A stretch of DNA of 64,000 bases from contig CAWBDV010000006.1 of NCBI GenBank assembly GCA_963787675.1, forward strand, positions 124,001 to 188,000, in the 5' to 3' direction. Within the stretch, counting starts at the first letter, position 1; each line of letters opens with the position of its first letter. The notes below the pieces were generated by a model that worked only from the letters and a program-made list of their open reading frames with translations, was not told the DNA's origin and did not search any database. Made by a program: the position numbers and the translations under genes. This DNA is from JAJPKK01 sp963787675. Lineage in GTDB: Bacteria; Pseudomonadota; Alphaproteobacteria; Rhizobiales; Xanthobacteraceae. Below, piece after piece: positions 52,670 through 62,200 of the stretch.

Positions 52670-53425
52670 ATGGTTGCGGATCAAACCGAGTACGTGAAGA
52701 TCACCGCCGCGAAACGCAATCTCCCCTCGCTTGTGCTTCTCGTTGCGGCGGTTGCGTCATTCGCGGGTTTGCTGCTTGTCCCTCCGATCCACCAGGATCA
52801 GGGCTATCACCAATTCGCCGACCAGCGCGCTCTGCTTGGTGTGCCGAACTTCTGGAACGTGGTTTCGAATTTTCCGTTCATCGTGATCGGCGCCGCGGGA
52901 TTGGCGCGCTTTCATCGCGAGGCGGCAACCAGCGTGCTGTTTCTCGGAATTTTTCTGACCGGCTTCGGGTCGTCCTACTATCATTGGAATCCGAACGACG
53001 GCACGCTGTTTTGGGATCGGCTCCCGATGACGCTGTGCTTTATGGCCATCCTGTCCGTCGTGATCGATGAGCGGGTGAGCCAGACGGCGGGGCGCATTCT
53101 TCTATGGCCTCTGCTCGCGATCGGCCTGTTCAGCCTGTTGTTGTGGCGTTGGACCGATGATCTGCGGCTCTATGTCTGGGTGCAGTTTTTTCCCGCCGTG
53201 GCATTGCCGCTGATGTTCGTTTTATTCCGGCCAAAATATACCGGCACTTCGTACTGGCTGATTGCTGCGGCACTCTATGCCCTTGCCAAATTGTTCGAGT
53301 TCTACGATCACGCTATCTATTCGGTCGGATCGATTGTGAGTGGACACACCCTCAAGCATCTCGCGGCGGCGGCTGCTTGTTTTGCAGTCCTGAGATACTT
53401 CCAGACGCGCAGGCCGATCGCTTGA
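52670..53425 (+). CDS. CREST-superfamily (alkaline-ceramidase-like) membrane protein
   Basis: A 251-residue protein with seven predicted membrane helices. It keeps the metal-site pattern of the CREST hydrolases: Ser and His in GSSYYHW near residue 104, Asp in LFWDRLPMT, and the final HTLKHLAAAA (HxxxH) near residue 226. The family includes alkaline ceramidases and PAQR-type receptors; bacterial members may cleave an amide-linked lipid. ATG at 52670 is preferred over GTG at 52655. The next gene downstream is a DUF4105 membrane protein, so they could belong together. Confidence 0.85.
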   Translation: MVADQTEYVKITAAKRNLPSLVLLVAAVASFAGLLLVPPIHQDQGYHQFADQRALLGVPNFWNVVSNFPFIVIGAAGLARFHREAATSVLFLGIFLTGFGSSYYHWNPNDGTLFWDRLPMTLCFMAILSVVIDERVSQTAGRILLWPLLAIGLFSLLLWRWTDDLRLYVWVQFFPAVALPLMFVLFRPKYTGTSYWLIAAALYALAKLFEFYDHAIYSVGSIVSGHTLKHLAAAAACFAVLRYFQTRRPIA

Positions 53426-53532
53426 TCCTGATGATGATCCGGTCGAAGTCAAACAAGCTTACGCTCGACAGCTGAGAGCAGCGGGAGGAACCACTGAGTT
53501 CGTTTCGAAAATTCCTGTCCCGGTGTCTTGGC

Positions 53533-54510
53533 GTGCTGATCGCGACCATCGGATTTTTGTTTCGGGCCATCCTGATCACGTGGGCCACGCTCGCCATCTA
53601 CTATTCGAATCTACCCTGGGCTCCGGCGCGCATCGCGTTGGCGGTAGCCTTTGCAGCATTCGCCGTGTGGGCTTTCTGGTTTTCTCGGCAACGGCGCATG
53701 CCCTTGATCGCGGGCGCGTTGTTTCTCGGCGTGGTTGGATGGTGGATCTCCATCCGTCCCTCGCACGACCGCAACTGGCGGCCGGAAGTCGCGGTGATGC
53801 CGCGTGCGGTCATCGACGGCGACCGCGTGCACCTCACCGGCGTCCGCGACTTCGATTATCGCACCCGGGATGATTTCACGGTGCACTATGAGGAGCGCGA
53901 CGTGCAGCCGTCGCACCTCACCGCCCTCGATTTCTACGTGTCCTACTTCAGCGAGTTGCCCGTTGCGCACACGTTCGTGAGCTTCATCTTCGACAACGCC
54001 CCGCCGCTAAGCATCTCGATCGAGACGCGACCGGAGGTCGGCGAGGGCTTTGCGCCCATCGCTTCCATGTTCAAACAATTCGAGCTGATCTATGTGGTTG
54101 GTGACGAACGGGACATCGTTGGCGTGCGAACCAACCACCGGCGGGAGATCGTCTATCTCTATCGTCTCAATTCCTCGGCCGCCGATGTGCGCCGGCTCTT
54201 GCTGATCTACCTCGCGCGGATCAATGAGCTCGCCGACCAGCCGGAGTTTTACCATTTGCTGACCAACAGCTGCACGATCAACATCGTGCGCTACGCGAAC
54301 GCCGCCGGTCGGGAGGGACGGTTCGACATCCGCCATCTGCTCAACGGTCTGATCGATAGTTACCTCTACCATTCAGGGCGGGTGGACACGACACTGCCGT
54401 TTGACGAATTGCGGCGACGCTCCCAGATCAACGCGGCTGCACAGGCGGCCGACGACGCGCCCGATTTCTCGGATCGCATTCGCGCATCACTGCCAACGAT
54501 TCCGCACTGA
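53533..54510 (+). CDS. DUF4105 membrane-anchored protein (Lnb-like periplasmic domain)
   Basis: About 325 residues with two to three N-terminal membrane helices, then a periplasmic DUF4105 domain: FDYRTRDDFTVHYEERDVQP, LDFYVSYFSELPVAHTFVSF, and a Cys-His-type active-site stretch (YHLLTNSCTINIVRY) typical of Lnb-type lipoprotein acyltransferase relatives. GTG at 53533 is the first usual start, but it has no ribosome site. CTG at 53494 in the same frame stands behind GGGAGGA and would add 13 residues including SSFRKFLSRCLG. Function in bacteria is not settled; lipid or lipoprotein remodelling is plausible. Confidence 0.85.
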   Translation: MLIATIGFLFRAILITWATLAIYYSNLPWAPARIALAVAFAAFAVWAFWFSRQRRMPLIAGALFLGVVGWWISIRPSHDRNWRPEVAVMPRAVIDGDRVHLTGVRDFDYRTRDDFTVHYEERDVQPSHLTALDFYVSYFSELPVAHTFVSFIFDNAPPLSISIETRPEVGEGFAPIASMFKQFELIYVVGDERDIVGVRTNHRREIVYLYRLNSSAADVRRLLLIYLARINELADQPEFYHLLTNSCTINIVRYANAAGREGRFDIRHLLNGLIDSYLYHSGRVDTTLPFDELRRRSQINAAAQAADDAPDFSDRIRASLPTIPH

Positions 54511-54760
54511 GGCTCCGGCAATACGCGGCGGCGACCCTCAACATCGACAGACAAGCCGCGCGTTTTGACGGAATGTTGTTGACCCGCCGCTCATCGAGAA
54601 GCTCGCGAGTCGCCCGTCGCGAGCGTGCCCCGCCCCGACATTGACGGCGCGCAGCACCGCCCCATATCTCATCGGCACCGCGGCACCATAGGACGGCGTG
54701 GTCGATTTATCGCCCGCCCGTCCTCGATGGCATCGCCGCCCGACGTGTCTGGAACGTGTC

Positions 54761-55804
54761 ATGCAGTCCCATCTCCCGGCCGCAGACAGCCGCGCCATCG
54801 TGTTCGCGACCACCGCTGACGGCCTCAGATTGCCGGTCATCGACGTCACGCATCCGGCATTCGCGGTTGCGGACGATCCCGCGAGCCTCGCGGCGAGGCT
54901 CGATGCGTTCGCGGCCTGGGACCGTCGCAACAGCCGCACGCCCGGGATGGTCACGTGGCTCCTCATCCGGCTCGCCGCGCGGCGCTCGCCACTGCTCCGG
55001 AAGATCCTGGCATCGGACAACGGATATCTCGACAGCATCACGACCTACATGCTCAAGCTCGGCTCGGACCATTTGCCGCCCGGCTTCGACGGTCCGATGG
55101 ACCGCAAGGTCGCGGCGGCTCCGCACATGGCGCTGATCCGGCTGCGCATGCAGCAGATCGCCCGACTGCTGGCGGAGGCGCTCCTCGCACCGCTCGCCGC
55201 CGCGCCGGACGCGCCGCTCACTCTCGTCAATATCGCGGGCGGGCCGGCGCTCGACAGCATCAACGCGCTGATCATGCTCGCACGCGAGCACGCGACGCTG
55301 ATCCACCGTCCGATCGCGATCCACGTCTTCGATGCGCAGCAGGATGGGCCGACCTTCGGCGCCCGCGCGCTTCTTGCTCTCACTGCATCCGAGGGGCCGC
55401 TGCATGGGCTCGACGTTCAATTCCAACACCACGCCTACGACTGGAACGACACCACGCCGCTCGCGCGCCTGCTTGCCGACCTCGCCGCGCATGGCGCCAT
55501 CATCGCAGCTTCGTCGGAGGGTGGCCTGTTCGAGTACGGCACCGACGACGCGATCGTTGCCAACCTCACCGCGCTCGCGCGGGCCGGCGTGCCGGTCGTC
55601 GCCGGCTCGGTCACGAGCTCAGGCGAGGCACGCAAGCGGATGATCGCGCAGACGCGATTCCGGCTTTTTGCGCGCGGCCTCGAGGGCTTCGCACCGCTCG
55701 CCGAGCGGAGCGGCTATGCGATCGCCGAGAGCCGCACCGCCGTCGTGAGCGAGCAGGTGCTGCTGCGCCTGCGCGTCTCCCCGGGAGCCAATGCGGGCCG
55801 GTGA
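54761..55804 (+). CDS. Hypothetical protein, possible Rossmann-type methyltransferase
   Basis: A 347-residue soluble protein. In the middle the sequence LTLVNIAGGPALDSINALIM followed by HRPIAIHVFDAQQDGPTFGA resembles the glycine-rich motif I and acidic motif II of class I SAM-dependent methyltransferases, and YDWNDTTPLARLLADLAAHG could be motif III. No other marker is seen. GGAACG lies before ATG 54761; an earlier ATG at 54698 has none. Alone on its strand between DUF4105 and the Coa1-like gene. Plausible real gene, weak functional call. Confidence 0.75.
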   Translation: MQSHLPAADSRAIVFATTADGLRLPVIDVTHPAFAVADDPASLAARLDAFAAWDRRNSRTPGMVTWLLIRLAARRSPLLRKILASDNGYLDSITTYMLKLGSDHLPPGFDGPMDRKVAAAPHMALIRLRMQQIARLLAEALLAPLAAAPDAPLTLVNIAGGPALDSINALIMLAREHATLIHRPIAIHVFDAQQDGPTFGARALLALTASEGPLHGLDVQFQHHAYDWNDTTPLARLLADLAAHGAIIAASSEGGLFEYGTDDAIVANLTALARAGVPVVAGSVTSSGEARKRMIAQTRFRLFARGLEGFAPLAERSGYAIAESRTAVVSEQVLLRLRVSPGANAGR

Positions 55805-55908
55805 TCCTGCATGTGCGGCGGCATTGATCGCGAAGTAAGGACTCCGCGGCAGAATTGAGTGATTATTGGTCAGGCGTATTGGCGGGCACAACCGCCGGAC
55901 AGGGCGTT

Positions 55909-56802
55909 ATGCCAGAAGCTGGTACATTGACGGGCGAGGCAGCTCCATTCAGGGACCCCGCAGGCTTTCGCGACAAGGCCTGGGCATCGCTCGCTTCAAC
56001 CGGCGGCATGCTCCTGGCGCTCGGCACATATTGGGCACTGGAAATCTATGGTCCGTCGAGCCGGGTCGTTTTCTATGATTACCTCCCGTTTCAGGGCGCA
56101 TGGGAGTGTGTGCTCGCCGCGACGCTCGGTGCCTGGCTCGGGGCGTGGGGCTTTCGCTTGTTCCGGCCTGCGCAGCACTATTCCATCATCAGACTGATGG
56201 TGGGCTGCCTTCTTGGCGGCGCCTTGGGCCTGATCGCGGGGGCCCTCTTGGTGCTCCCGTCTCATACGACCGCGATTCATCCGATCGTCCTGCTGGTGAT
56301 CGCCGCCATCGTCCCCGGCCTCGGGGCGTGGTGGTGTGGGATTGCCATGTTCAGATCGACTGAGCCGAGGAAGCGCAGTGTCTTAAATTGGCTCTCGCTG
56401 AGCCTTGCGGCGATAGCCGCCATCTGGCTGATCCACCCTCAGTTCGCAGCGTTTCCCAAGCACGGCACCGTGCCGGAGCGCGAAGCGTGGGCCCGGGTCA
56501 ATATTCGTCAGTATAAGTCCCTGACGCGAACCGTTGAAAAACTCGCGATCATCCAACAAAGCGTTGGCCGCGTGATCGCGATCGCGCCGATGTCCGGCGA
56601 GCAGCACGTCACGGCGCAAACCATGGACGGCGTCGCCATGAACATGGCGATCGAGGTGGTGGGAGATAAGGGAGCCGGCATTCTCCGCGTAAACTGCACG
56701 CTCGATGGGGACTTGGTCTTTGAATGGGAGCCCGCCACCTGGACCATGAATGGAACGACGACCGATATCTCAAGCGTTCCCAACCAAATTTTGCGCCGGT
56801 GA
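55909..56802 (+). CDS. Membrane protein with Coa1-like C-terminal domain
   Basis: About 297 residues. Four or five hydrophobic segments (WASLASTGGMLLALGTYWAL, LAATLGAWLGAW, LLGGALGLIAGALLVL, VLLVIAAIVPGLGAWW, LSLSLAAIAAIWLI) are followed by a soluble domain of some 100 residues: LTRTVEKLAIIQQSVGRVIA, TAQTMDGVAMNMAIEVVGDK. That domain resembles the cytochrome-oxidase assembly protein Coa1/Tim21 fold seen on bacterial proteins. The start is uncertain: ATG 55909 or TTG 55855. Function unknown. A truncated group II intron follows on the opposite strand. Confidence 0.7.
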   Translation: MPEAGTLTGEAAPFRDPAGFRDKAWASLASTGGMLLALGTYWALEIYGPSSRVVFYDYLPFQGAWECVLAATLGAWLGAWGFRLFRPAQHYSIIRLMVGCLLGGALGLIAGALLVLPSHTTAIHPIVLLVIAAIVPGLGAWWCGIAMFRSTEPRKRSVLNWLSLSLAAIAAIWLIHPQFAAFPKHGTVPEREAWARVNIRQYKSLTRTVEKLAIIQQSVGRVIAIAPMSGEQHVTAQTMDGVAMNMAIEVVGDKGAGILRVNCTLDGDLVFEWEPATWTMNGTTTDISSVPNQILRR

Positions 56803-57004
56803 TTAACCGAGTCGTACTCGTATTCGCGCGCCCCGACGAGGCTGAGGTTCCTGCGCTGAAGTACGTCTTTCCGGGGGTTGTGCTCGGCCTTTGATCGTCG
56901 AGCCGACTTCGGGGATAAGTCCACCCCGTCGCAAACGCGGACAGAGCGATGGCCCGCTTTTGGTCCGGTAGCGGACGTGACGATAGACTGTCGCAATGGA
57001 CGCG

Positions 57005-57820
57005 AAGGCCTGAGTTTGCCATTGGCTTTCGGTATATACACTCTTCTGATGGGTTTCGGTCGGTAAGTCTCCTGCCTGAGCGCAAGCGCCAGTTCGCCAA
57101 GCCACCGTTGCACCCCATACGCTTCGACGTCCGCGAAGTCCTGTCCGTCCACACCCGGTGCGCCCTTGTTGGAGCGGCACTGGGCATAGGCATAGGCAAG
57201 GATGTCCTCGCGGTGAATCTTGTCGTACAGGGCGTAGAAGCGATAGCCGGCTTCTGCCTTCGCTTTCGCGTGCAACGCCATCTGCAGTTTCTGAACACTT
57301 TTCGGAGTTGATAGGTTGCCCAATCTCCAGGTCCCTCACCACGTATTGCGTATGTCTTGAACTGAGATCCCTTCCCTCCCCCGGCGTTACCCGGCTTCAG
57401 CGGTACTGCGGACCTCTCCGTCACCCCGGGGCGCCCGGTCTGTCCCTCGCGGGCGTCCGGTTGATCATCGCTGACCACGCTTCGGGGCTTCCCGTGTTGC
57501 GTACGCTTTCCTTGTGTACATGCTGTCGCCACTACCCCGGCACAGCGAATGGGCACCCTTCGCTCGTCTTGCCCCATCCGTGTCAGCCTTCCCCGATATG
57601 GCGGTCGAGTCGGCCTGTGCATTGTCCTTTTCGAGGTTTGCTCGGCGTTCACTCGCGTTACGGCCTGCACACTCGCGCGGTCACCGTATATCGTGACCCG
57701 CTAAACCGAAGGCTTCAGCCACTTCGTTACCTCCATGACTGCTCCGGTTGCTTCCGGCTGGAGCGTTTAGCCGGGTGGGCCTTGCACCCACTGGAAAGCG
57801 CCGCCTTTTTCACGGCGCAC
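57005..57820 (-). mobile_element. Truncated group II intron, 5' part
   Basis: Read on the minus strand, the sequence from 57820 begins GTGCGCCGTG, the consensus 5' end of bacterial group II introns. It continues with the typical leader (CACCCGGCTAAACGCTCCAG, GGTAACGAAGTGGCTGAAGC, GGAGAGGTCCGCAGTACCGC) up to the start of the intron-encoded protein at 57323. The element breaks off near 57005, soon after the ORF's first hundred codons; domains V and VI and the 3' end are lost. An immobile remnant. Confidence 0.85.
57010..57323 (-). pseudogene. Group II intron reverse transcriptase/maturase, N-terminal fragment
   Basis: Starts GNLSTPKSVQKLQMALHAKA and goes on with AGYRFYALYDKIHREDILAY, CRSNKGAPGVDGQDFADVEA and RRVYIPKANGKLRP, a classic LtrA-type start. 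After the RP of KANGKLRP the homology ends abruptly, and unrelated sequence follows. The YADD catalytic centre and maturase domain are missing; normal length is over 400 residues. Confidence 0.88.
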
Positions 57821-57842
57821 GCCACAAACAGACAGTCGCCCA

Positions 57843-58082
57843 TCAGCGCGAATTGTTGTGACTTTGGTTCAAGGCAGCGAGCGACAACGTGACAGCAATG
57901 AAGGTCAGCGCGACCGTAGCTCCGCGAAGATAAAGTCCCCACAGGAAGAATTCATCGAACGCGTGTTGAGTCGCGGAACCCGATTGCGGCGCGGCAAGTC
58001 CTAGCATGATTGGTGCAGCTTTTGCGGTGAGGGCCAATCCAGCGAGCGAAAATACAACCGCGCAATGGAGCGGGGTCGTCAT
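57843..58082 (-). CDS. Small membrane hypothetical protein
   Basis: A 79-residue product with two hydrophobic segments (TPLHCAVVFSLAGLALTAKA and FLWGLYLRGATVALTFIAVT) and a short polar end (NQSHNNSR). No strong ribosome site. The group II intron starts 22 bases behind its stop codon. Possibly real; function unknown. Confidence 0.45.
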   Translation of the reverse strand: MTTPLHCAVVFSLAGLALTAKAAPIMLGLAAPQSGSATQHAFDEFFLWGLYLRGATVALTFIAVTLSLAALNQSHNNSR

Positions 58083-58220
58083 AGCGGAGTTACCACCGCC
58101 ATTAGGCGACCCGCGAAGCAACAGCGCAGGGCCTCGGTTTAACCGCTCAACCGAACTCGGTCGGAAGAAGGTAGCGAGAAACGCGCCTGGCTTAGGTCGG
58201 GGGCTCTCTCCAGATCCAGC

Positions 58221-59081
58221 TTATTTGGCGCGGTTCAAACCCGTAACGGTGCCCGATGTTGGGACCTGCAGATGAAAGATCGTCTCGTAACTGCAGCCGC
58301 CGGAGGCATTAAGGATGGCGTCAAGAGCCTTCAATAGCGATGTCGGAACCTCACGGACAATCCCAAACTCGATATTTTCTGCGGTAATTTCATTCTCGCT
58401 GGTAAATCTCTTTACTTCGGCAAAAAACACGCGAAACAAGGTACGCGCTTGAGATAACAAAGTTACTCTTTTACTGTTAGTATCATCTGAAAAGTACATC
58501 TGGACAAATCCATAATCCTCTTCTGAAATATAACAATACAGTCCGGCGTTGTCGCCATCGTCAAAAGGGAGCGGCACCGTGATCGACAGCGCATCAGGCT
58601 CCTCAGCTCCGCGCCTTGCTTTCTGTATTACCTTTATATTTCGGCCATCGGCGGTCAAAAAATGAAGTTCCACATTACCTAAGTTGGGGTCCATTGCTTG
58701 CGGTACAATGACTGCCATACGCTCGGAAGACCATTGGGAAAGGGATTTCGCCTGGTCTGCCGATGACGTGACGTGTATATCATCAGTAAGTTGTCGCGCC
58801 TCCGTTTGGAGGAGACAGGTTGGTCTTGTCATTTCTTTTGGACACGTTGTGTCGGACGGCATCGCCGCATGAGCGGCTAGCGCCACTCGATCTCTTACGA
58901 GAATTAGTCTGACAGGCTTCGAAAGGTACGTTAAATCGTCATAAGGCGAAGTCGGAGGCCCAGCATGGACCGGAGCCGTTGCCGCCATTGCGACGAAAAT
59001 CAGTGCCAACAGATTGCTCGTCGCTGGACCGGCGAGCGCGCCGGTCGCCGTAAATCCGCCGAAGTAGGACATCGTAGACAT
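58221..59081 (-). CDS. Exported hypothetical protein from AT-richer DNA
   Basis: A 286-residue protein with a signal-like hydrophobic stretch (NLLALIFVAMAATAPVHAGP, cleavage near residue 41). Mature part: SSERMAVIVPQAMDPNLGNV, GLYCYISEEDYGFVQMYFSD and several cysteines that may form disulfides. ATG at 59072 suits the upstream AAGG better than 59081. Base and codon use are markedly AT-richer than in the rest of the window (for example around 58440-58560), pointing to recent acquisition. Family not recognised. Confidence 0.7.
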   Translation of the reverse strand: MSTMSYFGGFTATGALAGPATSNLLALIFVAMAATAPVHAGPPTSPYDDLTYLSKPVRLILVRDRVALAAHAAMPSDTTCPKEMTRPTCLLQTEARQLTDDIHVTSSADQAKSLSQWSSERMAVIVPQAMDPNLGNVELHFLTADGRNIKVIQKARRGAEEPDALSITVPLPFDDGDNAGLYCYISEEDYGFVQMYFSDDTNSKRVTLLSQARTLFRVFFAEVKRFTSENEITAENIEFGIVREVPTSLLKALDAILNASGGCSYETIFHLQVPTSGTVTGLNRAK

Positions 59082-59230
59082 CCTTCAGGAAGATTGTAGG
59101 TTTCTACTTTTCGACCATTCCATCCGGGAGATCGAGACCAGCACCTTGGTGATCGAACTTGGCCACGTGCTCTCACTCCTTAATTTCGACGTCAGCAGAC
59201 GTTCCAAAGCGCTATCGCGACCAAACCCAT

Positions 59231-62200
59231 CTATTCAGCAGCTTCCAATCGCGGCTCCGGCCACGGCTCGGCAGCGAGGTTTCGGGCGGGTCGGCGGCGC
59301 CGCAGCCGGTCGAGAGCGACATAGACCACCGGAGTGGTGCAGAGCGTTAGGAACTGCGAAACCAAAAGGCCGCCCAGGATCGCGTAGCCGAGGGGCTGAC
59401 GGATTTCGGCGCCGGCCCCGCTGCCGAGTGCAAGTGGAACGGCACCAAAGAACGCCGCGAACGTGGTCATCATGATCGGACGGAAGCGCAGCACAGCGGC
59501 TTGGTAGATCGCGTCCTCAGGGCTCAGTCCTTGCGTCCGCTCGGCATCAAGCGCGAAATCGACCATCATGATTCCGTTTTTTTTGACGATGCCGATGAGC
59601 AGGAGAATGGCAATGATACCTACGATGCTGAGATCGAAGTGGAAGGCCATTAGCGTGAGCAAAGCCCCCACACCAGCTGACGGAATCGTTGACAGAATGG
59701 TGATGGGATGGATCAGACTTTCGTATAAAATTCCGAGGATGAGGTAGACAGCGATTATTGAGGTCAAAATCAACAGCGGCTGGGTTCTGAGCGAATCCTG
59801 AAATGCCTGGGCATTGCCCTGAAACGTAGTGATCAGCGTATCTGGCACGTTGAGCCTGTTCTTGACTTGGTTGATCGCGTCGACCGCCTGTCCTAGTGCC
59901 GCATCAGGACCGAGATTGAACGACAGCGTTATGGCGGGAAACTGCCCCTGATGATTCACCGTCAGTGAACGAACCGTGCGTTTACGGTCGACGACCAACG
60001 CACTCAGCGGCACCTGGCCTCCGTTTGTGGAGCCGACATAGAGCAAATCGAGCGCGTTGGGATCGAGCTGGAAGCGCGGGTCGACTTCGAGCACCACCCA
60101 ATAATTATTCTGTTGGGTGAAGAATTGGACGATCTTGCGCTGCCCGAACGCATCGTAGAGGGTGTCGTCGATGGCTTGTATAGGGACGCCCCGACGCGAA
60201 GCAGCGTCGCGATTGATTTCCAACCGGACCGTCGGCCCGGCGATCTGCTGGTCCGTCGCCACGTCGCGCAACAACGGGAGTCGCTGCAATTCTCGCAGCA
60301 AGATGGGCGCCCAGTGGTCGAGTTCATCGAGATCGGTGTCCTGGAGCGTATATTGGAACTGGGTGCGGCTAAACCTCGCGCCGACGGTGATATCCTGAGA
60401 CACCTGCAGGAACACGTTGATGCCCTGCAACTGGGCGATCTTCGGCCGCAGCCGGTTGATAACTTCGAAGGCGCTCACGTCGCGCTGCTCGTGCGGCTTC
60501 AGATTGATGAGAAGACGGCCGTTGTTGACAGCCGGGTTGGAACCGTCGTTTCCGACAGTGGAATTGACGCTGCTGACGGCGGGATCCTTGAGAATCAGAT
60601 CGGCCACGCGCAATTGCAATTGGAGCATCGCAGGATACGAAATGTCCTGGGCCGCTTCGGAAATCCCGATAAGGAAACCGGTGTCCTGCTGTGGAAAGAA
60701 GCCCTTGGGGATGACGACGTAGAGATATCCCGCGAGCGCAATGGTTCCCACCGTTGCCGCAAGGGTGAACCGCCGATGTCGGAGCGCCCAACGCAGCCCC
60801 GCCTCGTACACCGCGAGCATGGCGGCAAAACCGCACTCGCTAAGCTGATATAGGCGACCGTGACGCTGGCCTCTCGGATCTCGCAGCATGCGTGCGCACA
60901 TCATCGGCGTGAGCGAAAGCGAAATGAAGGCGGACATCAGAATCGCGATGCTCACGGTGATGGCGAATTCACGAAGCAGCAGGCCTACCAGCCCACCCAT
61001 CAGGAGCACTGGGATGAACACGGCGATCAGCGATACGCTGATCGAAATCACCGTAAAGCGGATTTCGCCCGAGCCCTTCAACGCAGCTTCGAGCGGCGGG
61101 AGGCCTCGCTCGATATGGCGGTGGATATTTTCAACCTCGACGATGGCATCATCGACCACGAAGCCGGTCGCAATGGTCAATCCCATCAAGGACAGGTTAT
61201 CGAGACTGTATCCGAACGCATACATCGCGGCGAATGTCCCGATAATCGACAAAGGCACGGTGACCCCGGGGATCGCGGTTGCCGGCAGGTTGCGCAAGAA
61301 CAGGAAAATCACCATCACCACAAGGACAATGGCGATGACGAGCGTGAACTGCACGTCATTGATGGAGGCGCGGATCGTCTCCGTGCGGTCGGCCAGGATG
61401 TTGATATCGATGGTCGGCGGAATTGATGCCTGAAGACGGGACAGCGCCGGCTTGATGCGCTCCACGGTATTGACGACGTTTGCACCCGGCTGCCGCAGGA
61501 CGCGCAGGACGACTGCAGGCGTTCCATTGGCGTAATTGATGCCATGGAGATCCTCGGGCCCATCGACCACGTCGGCAACATCGGACAGCCGCACGGGTGA
61601 ACCATTGCGCCACGCTACGATCACGGGACGATAAGTAGAGGCGGTGAAAAGCTGATCGTTGTTCTCGATGATGTGTCCCTGCCGCGGCCCGGTCAGCGTA
61701 CCCTTCGGCCCGTTGACGGTCGCGGAGGCGACGGCCGAACGCACATCTTCCAGGCTGAGCCTGCGGCCTGCCAGGGCCGTCGGGTTGGCCTCGATGCGTA
61801 CGGCCGGCTTGAGAGCGCCGTTTAACAGCACCAGCGCAACGCCTTCGATCTGCGAAAGCTGCTGCGCGACGATATTGTCGGCGTATTTGTCCACCACGGT
61901 GAGCGGCAAGGTGGCCGAAGTCAGGGCAATGATCATCACCGGCGCGTCGGCCGGATTGGTCTTTTTATAGGTCGGCGGCGCCGGTAAGTTCTTCGGCAGC
62001 GCTCCTGCGGCGGCATTAATCGCGGCCTGGACGTCCTGTGCGGCGGCATCGATGTTGCGTGACAGATCGAACTGGACGGCGATCGTGGTGGCGCCAACAC
62101 CACTCGATGAGGTCAGCTGGGTGACGCCGGCTATCTGGGCGAACTGCCGTTCGAGCGGTGCCGCAACGGAGGACGCCATGACCTCCGGGCTGGCGCCGGG

